64,000 bases of DNA from Phaseolus vulgaris (taxonomy: Eukaryota; Streptophyta; Magnoliopsida; Fabales; Fabaceae), in the NCBI RefSeq assembly GCF_000499845.2, contig NC_023755.2, positions 34,643,253 through 34,707,252 of the forward strand. The letters are read 5' to 3'. Under the pieces are notes generated by a model. That model saw nothing but the letters and a program-made list of their open reading frames with translations, was not told the DNA's origin and searched no databases. Position 1 is the first letter of the stretch; each line of letters opens with the position of its first letter. The position numbers were made by a program, and so were the translations under genes. Shown here in pieces: positions 58,830 through 64,000 of the stretch.

Positions 58830-59460
58830 TATATTGTGAAGAAGTTAAGTGTGGACTTGAGAGCCTCACATTGAGTGGATGGAGATAAGTGAGATGAATA
58901 ATATGTAAGACGAATAGATCTAACGTGGAGTCAAGACTTATATGATGTACTTGTATAAACAAAGTAAGCCTAGATAGTACTTGAAATTGGTTGTACAATT
59001 ACTAATGTGTCGATTGTTTAGTCGCTCTCTTACTCTTCACTCTAAGTCTCCTTCCTTAATTGCTACTGCTCGATTGAGGTTGATTTGAAAAAGAAAGATA
59101 CTCCGACAATCAAGTAAGTACTCAGTATACTGAAGAAGATTTTTTTATAGTGTTTAATCATAAGCATCTATTGTAATGGGTTAAATATATCATATATCAG
59201 TGTTATCTGAATTTGGTGGGATGTGTCCCGTGTTTTCAGGGAGTTCTTGCAACTACCTTAACTGTTATTTATTGTAGCTGCTTTAAATGTGTCTTCAATT
59301 GGTCGGTTGGTCACCGAGGTCCAGTGACATGACTCGTCCGGTGCCGACTGGTACATATGAATTAACTAGTTAATCACTAATTCTGAATCTCCCCATTTAC
59401 ACAATGATTCTCTCTAGTATATCCGTACGAAGAATCCAACAATTGATGTCGTCTATGAAA
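58830..59460 (+). mobile_element. Decayed LTR-like region with primer-site remnant
   Basis: 58845-58990 (AAGTGTGGACTTGAGAGCCT...) resembles a dispersed legume repeat. 59090-59435 contains LTR-like sequence ending with TCTAGTATATCCG. AATTGATGTCGTCTATGAAA at 59441-59460 looks like a decayed form of the ATTGG(C/T)GCCGTCTGTGG primer-binding region of plant LTR elements. A gag remnant follows directly. Confidence 0.4.
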
Positions 59461-59486
59461 ACAGGAGAAAGAAAGTCAAGAAGAGC

Positions 59487-59738
59487 AATGTACCAAGTTT
59501 GAAATTGATACATTTTCTTGATGAGAAAAACTTTGAATTATAGAGGATCAAGATGGAAGTTATCTATATACAACAAGGATGTGCTAATGCAATTAAAAAT
59601 AAGACAAACATGTCAACACATTTACCTCAAAAGGAGAAGACTGAAATGGTCAATATAGTTAAAAACACCACAATTTTATGTCTTAGAGATAAGACATTCA
59701 AGAAAGTCATGAATATGAGAATTGTTATGTCCATGTGA
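59487..59738 (+). pseudogene. Copia-type gag remnant
   Basis: The + strand gives KFEIDTF, then after a frameshift LDEKNFEL, a stop, and RIKMEVIYIQQGC. The stop is a TAG where related gags have TGG for Trp (NFxLWxxKMxxxLxQQG). The open part continues with QKEKTEMVNIVKNTTILCLR and DKTFKKV and stops at 59738. This is the start of the copia gag (UBN2-type) domain. Nothing of the later domains was found. Confidence 0.6.
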
Positions 59739-60987
59739 ATGAGATTCAAATTATTGTATATGACAAAACCTTTAATATAGAGTCTTTTGAAACAATAATT
59801 TTTTTTTATACAAAATGATAAAATAAAAAATGTTAGTAAAGTAAATTAAAATAAAAGTAAAAAATAAAAAAATATTTTACTTCTTTTAAAAGTCTTGCTT
59901 AAGACGTCTAAGCATTTTGAAGACACGTTTACTATACTTAATATTTTTTTCATAACATATTGACTTTAACATGAACATCGAAAAATCTTTCATAAATACA
60001 TTGACCTCTGTTATCATTAATAGCTCAATACACACAAATAAAAATCAACCTTGTCTTATAAATTCCTTTTGAAGAAAACAATTTCCAATAAATAAAGAGC
60101 CACGTTATTATATTCTAAATCTCCTAATTTGAACGTGAAAGTCTTGAGACCAGCATGGAACAACAATTTATTACTTTTGTAAATAATGTTATCCAACGGG
60201 ACAATTACAAAAAAGTTTTTCAAAGCGTTATTAATTTTTCCTTCTTGTTTGCGGAAAAGTACAGAAACGAAAAAAAAATGAAATAACATTTTTTTGAAAT
60301 CTCTTGTAATTTCTCCTCAATTTAGTTTTAAATATATATATATATAAAAGTATATTTAATAATCTTATACCATTTAAAATTTAAAATAAGAATAATTTAA
60401 ATACATTTTTTTTAATCCCTCTAAGAATAAAACTATGATAGTATTTCTAATTTTAAAGTAATAATATTTTAAACATAATAATTGACCTGTTTTCTTAACA
60501 GACTTAAGAATAATAATAATTATTAAACAATAGTTATCAATAAAATTATAATAAATTATATAAAAATAATTTACTTCCTATTTATCATCAAAATTATATG
60601 ATAAAAACACTTTCTGTCTTTTATCATGATTACTTATTAAGAATACTTTATTACAAATAGTAGAACTAAAAAATTGTTAATAAATATAATAATAAAAATG
60701 AAAATGGTAAAAAATGTATATATAAAAAAGGAATTGCAAAAATAATTCCTAGTATTAAATATTATAAACATTCTTTTGTTTGGTCGGTTTTGATTTTTTT
60801 TTTCACGTGATCTTTCCACCTTAAAAAGAAAATCAAATAAAATGTTATCTTATACTTTTTTTTTCTTTCCTATTTTATGTTATAATTAATCATTAATGGT
60901 TGGATTTTTAAAGGTTATTGTTTTTTTTCCTTTGAATTTTTTTATACTACGCCTACTTTCCTGGACAGGCCTATTTTAGTAGTGGAT
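59739..60987. other. AT-rich intergenic DNA
   Basis: No gene recognised. The - strand frame 60056-60289 (77 codons) matches nothing known to me. Confidence 0.4.
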
Positions 60988-61473
60988 GTTTCTTCTTGGA
61001 CCTCCATATTGTTCTTTTGTCACTGCCATTAAAAAAAATTTATTTTTTATTCTTTGTATGTCAGCTTCCTATTTCGAATTACATAATTTTGAAAGTTAAT
61101 CTTAAATTCGGAAATAGTTATTTATGTAATTCAAAATATATTTTAAAAAAATAATATTCTAAATTATATATTTTGAAAGTTTGAATTTGATAGTAGCTTC
61201 CGGATTATATAATCTGGATATGTATTTGAAAAAAAGCTTATGGATTACATAATCCGAAATCTAATCTCATTGGAAAAAACTTTTGGATTATGTAATCCGA
61301 AAATTAATCATGCATCTAAAAAAAGGCTTCTAGATTATATAATCCGAAAGCTAATTACAACTTTGGAAAAAGACTTCCAAATTACATAATCCTGAATATT
61401 AGAGATATACATTTTTGGAATACCAAATATTTATGGAAGTCAGATAAGAATACATGGAGGTGCAGAAAGAAGC
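60988..61473. mobile_element. Inverted-repeat element with an internal palindrome array
   Basis: The ends are imperfect inverted repeats of about 35 bp: GTTTCTTCTTGGACCTCCAT on the left and, reverse complemented, GCTTCTTTCTGCACCTCCAT on the right. Inside, GGATTAYRTAATCC-type palindromes recur at 61076, 61201, 61242, 61285, 61332 and 61379, mostly 41-47 bp apart. This fits a MITE-like, non-autonomous DNA element. No transposase is encoded. Confidence 0.5.
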
Positions 61474-63399
61474 ATTCTTAGTAGTGTCACCAGATCGGGC
61501 TAGTTAGTTGGCCATGCTCTCTTTGAATTGAAAGTGTTTGGGCTATAATTGTGATAACAATTAATTTCAAGAAAATTAAAACAATGATTTTAAGAAGAGT
61601 GATGTCATAAAGAAAATTAGATTATTTAGAAATTATATTTAAAAAAAAAGTTTGTAAAAAGGGAAAATATTTATGAAACTGTAGCAAATTTTAACACTGT
61701 TATCAGATTACAAAAATTCAATGATAGTTTTGTTACTTTTCTACTAATTAGCTTCAAAGTTATAATTACCATAATTTCTGATTAGTTTACATACAGTATT
61801 ACTTTTAATAAAACTAATATTTATACTGTACAATATACAAACTAAAATACTAGTTACTTTTATTACTGTTATTATATTTAACTCCATTTTGGGCCGTCTA
61901 TTTATCCAAAAGATAATTTATTTTATAATCTTATAAAAATTAGAAATTTAAACCCTAAATTAACTATTATGTTCACACTCTATATTATTTATCACTTTCA
62001 TATTTATTCATTATCTTTTATAAATTAAATTTATTAAATTAAAATCAAGAATTGATTGGGTTAACTAGAATTGAATGGGTCAACTAGATGATGGTGAACT
62101 CAGCTCAATGGTTGGTTTCTTAGGTGCTCTCAATTTGATTCTTCAAATTCATATTGTTTTTTTAATTGTCATTAAATTAATCCTTTAGTATTCTTTTTCA
62201 CCACTAAAGTTTTCAATGATTTTTTCCTCGAGTGTACCAAAACAAGATTTTTGTCATCAAATTACTACTTAAAAAATTTAATTTCTCACCAGACTAGTTT
62301 CTCAGAACTTCTCTTTGCTTTCAATTAGTCCTCTATCAAGATTAACATGGTGTTTATCTCAAAACAATTAATAAAGTGATATTCCAAATTTCTTTCAATT
62401 ATTTAATTTGTCTCCAAATTATTTTTGAAGATTTTCCCTTACCATGTCAACAAATATGCAAGGATACCACTTTGCGGGATGACAATAATGTGATTTGGAC
62501 AATAAAATATTCATTATATTAGAGTTTATATTATGCTAAACACTTAAGCTTAAAAAAAACTCCAAAACAAGCTAAAATATATATTATAAAAATAAATAAT
62601 TAAGTATATAAATATTTTATAAGTCGGTGTAATAGTTATTTTATAGATTGATTTTAATTAGTCATTTAAAATCTATTCTAAAGAGTTTGTTGAATTTATT
62701 AGACCTTAATAAATTCTCACACTATAATAATATATATATATATATATATATATATTTATTCAAGTTGACTTCTTTAGTTTAACTCAAAAATAGATCTCAT
62801 ATGAACTTTTGTGTTATTGAATTACTAATAGTTGATGTTTGGAGTGAAAGAGAAGGGGTGAGGAACCTTTTGAATTTGGTGGGAAGAAGGAGAGGATGGA
62901 GGGGTTTATGCTTGAATCGTTTTGTGAATTTTGCTAAAGATATGAAAAGATACCTAAAAGAGAGGAATGTTAAGTTCACGAATAAAATAAATATTGAAAT
63001 TGGGAGTTTCTTTTTACAATATTAAATTAATTTATAATATATAAATGAGTTAAATCATTCTTACAAACTAAATTTTGTAAGAATAAGTTAAGTTTAAATT
63101 TATTTTTAATTGATGAGAGTGTATTTGATGCTAATGTCTCTACTATATTTAATTCCTCTATCGTAAAGTGTAAGACTAAATATGCAAGGGTGTAAGAACA
63201 AAAATAATTATTATCATTTCACCTCAATAATAGGGTGTTTGTTCAAATGTACTGGATGCAGAAAGCAAAAGCCTGAAAATTACTGAATGAATAAACATTT
63301 CAAAATATAGTTTTGGGTCAAATTACTAGGGCCGCAAATTTGCATCTTTCTCCGTTTTTGATCAATGGGTCCAATTTCTAAGAGGGACTATTTTATCCT
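61474..63399. other. AT-rich intergenic DNA
   Basis: A TA microsatellite lies at 62731-62755. The overlapping frames at 62797-63025, on both strands, include GGGAAGAAGGAGAGGATGG, a segment type common in dispersed legume repeats. A GCAGAAAGCAAAAGCC motif at about 63257 is related to the ends of the next element. Confidence 0.35.
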
Positions 63400-63812
63400 A
63401 AGTTTTTTCTTCCTGCACCCTACAATTTCTTGACACACCCTCATTATTTTTAAAATGATATTTTACTCTTCTTTAAACTTACTTTTGGAATACTGCTTTG
63501 GAAATTTTACAAAACAGTATTTTCAGAACTTCTGGAATGAAATTTTCACAGTAGGATTTTTGGAAATCATGAAAGATTTGCATTGTTTTCATAGAGACGC
63601 ATGAAATGTGTTATCGAAAGAGTTTTTTTCGCAACACGTTTTCTTTTCCTTTGTATTTCTTTACAACGTTTTTCCTCTATTCTTCTTTTATGATCACGAT
63701 AACAAACAGTAGTAGTGGTGACAACAACGATATAGTGTAGTGAGAAAAGGTATTTTAGTCTTCTTATTAAAAGTGGAGTTTAGTTAATAATGATGGGTGC
63801 GGGAAGCAAAAG
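63400..63812. mobile_element. MITE-like inverted-repeat element
   Basis: TTTTTTCTTCCTGCACCCTA near 63403 and GGGTGCGGGAAGCAAAAGCC near 63795 are imperfect inverted complements. The roughly 410-bp interior is non-coding and contains TTTTGGAATACTGCTTTGG-type segments. A related motif near 43755 (GGGTGCAGGAAGCAGGGC) indicates a dispersed family. Confidence 0.4.
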
Positions 63813-64000
63813 CCTTACCCAATTAACAATAAGGTTTTTAGTTTTTTAGATCCACAATAAAGTTAATCTATTCTGCTGATCATAAGTATTTTCCAAACTT
63901 AAAATAGAGTCAAATGTTAATAAAAATAAGTTAGCGTATTGAAAGATTAATATATATATATATTTATTGTTTTTGTACATGTGTTATTTAGTAAAATATT

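Noticed and set aside
62797..63025. Frames of 60 and 74 codons on opposite strands
   Set aside because: Mutually overlapping, no motifs, and the sequence looks like a dispersed repeat.
1..64000. CRISPR arrays, operons, prokaryotic promoters
   Set aside because: The window is plant nuclear DNA with introns and retrotransposons; none of the tandem repeats has CRISPR spacing.

Overview
The window is plant nuclear DNA, most likely from a legume. This rests on its AT-rich, intron-containing, transposon-dense character, a multi-exon type-II galactosyltransferase, a MIR171 hairpin, a DVL/RTFL microprotein, an Asn tRNA and legume-style LINE, copia, gypsy and CACTA remnants. No bacterial, plasmid or phage features were seen.

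Four genes are well supported. (1) A beta-1,3-galactosyltransferase of 407 residues on the + strand, 11 coding exons between 10530 and 13877, has every splice junction in phase, a TATA box at 10161 and a poly(A) signal at 14175. (2) A MIR171 precursor lies on the - strand at 39495-39578, with mature and star arms forming a long hairpin. (3) A 50-residue DVL/RTFL signalling-type microprotein lies on the - strand at 49576-49728, with its own TATA box and poly(A) signal. (4) A tRNA-Asn(GUU) lies at 57692-57765, followed by a perfect 43-bp tandem duplication.

The rest is mostly transposon debris. 1-645 is the reverse-transcriptase part of a LINE on the - strand. 5455-6026 and 17553-18825 look like CACTA-type ends, the second with a piece of transposase coding sequence. 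18826-34440 is a nest: a - strand copia element whose RT/RNase H region was hit twice, by a gypsy-derived element (20534-24920, exact AATGT target duplication, an open 598-codon reading frame without reverse transcriptase) and by a non-autonomous LTR element (25586-30605, 1.09-kb LTRs, tRNA-Asp primer site, no gag-pol). 41760-45500 is an internally deleted LINE. Short 5'-truncated LINE tails lie at 18100, 45849, 52020 and 53412, two of them with clear target-site duplications. Solo or fragmentary LTRs lie at 52343-53218, 53640-54900, 56700-57190 and 58830-59460, the last followed by a copia gag remnant. Two inverted-repeat elements lie near the right end.

The AT-rich stretches between these show no gene I can support. 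The galactosyltransferase, MIR171 and DVL genes are separate single-copy units and do not form an operon or cluster. All family assignments come from reading motifs and recalled family features; no database search was run.
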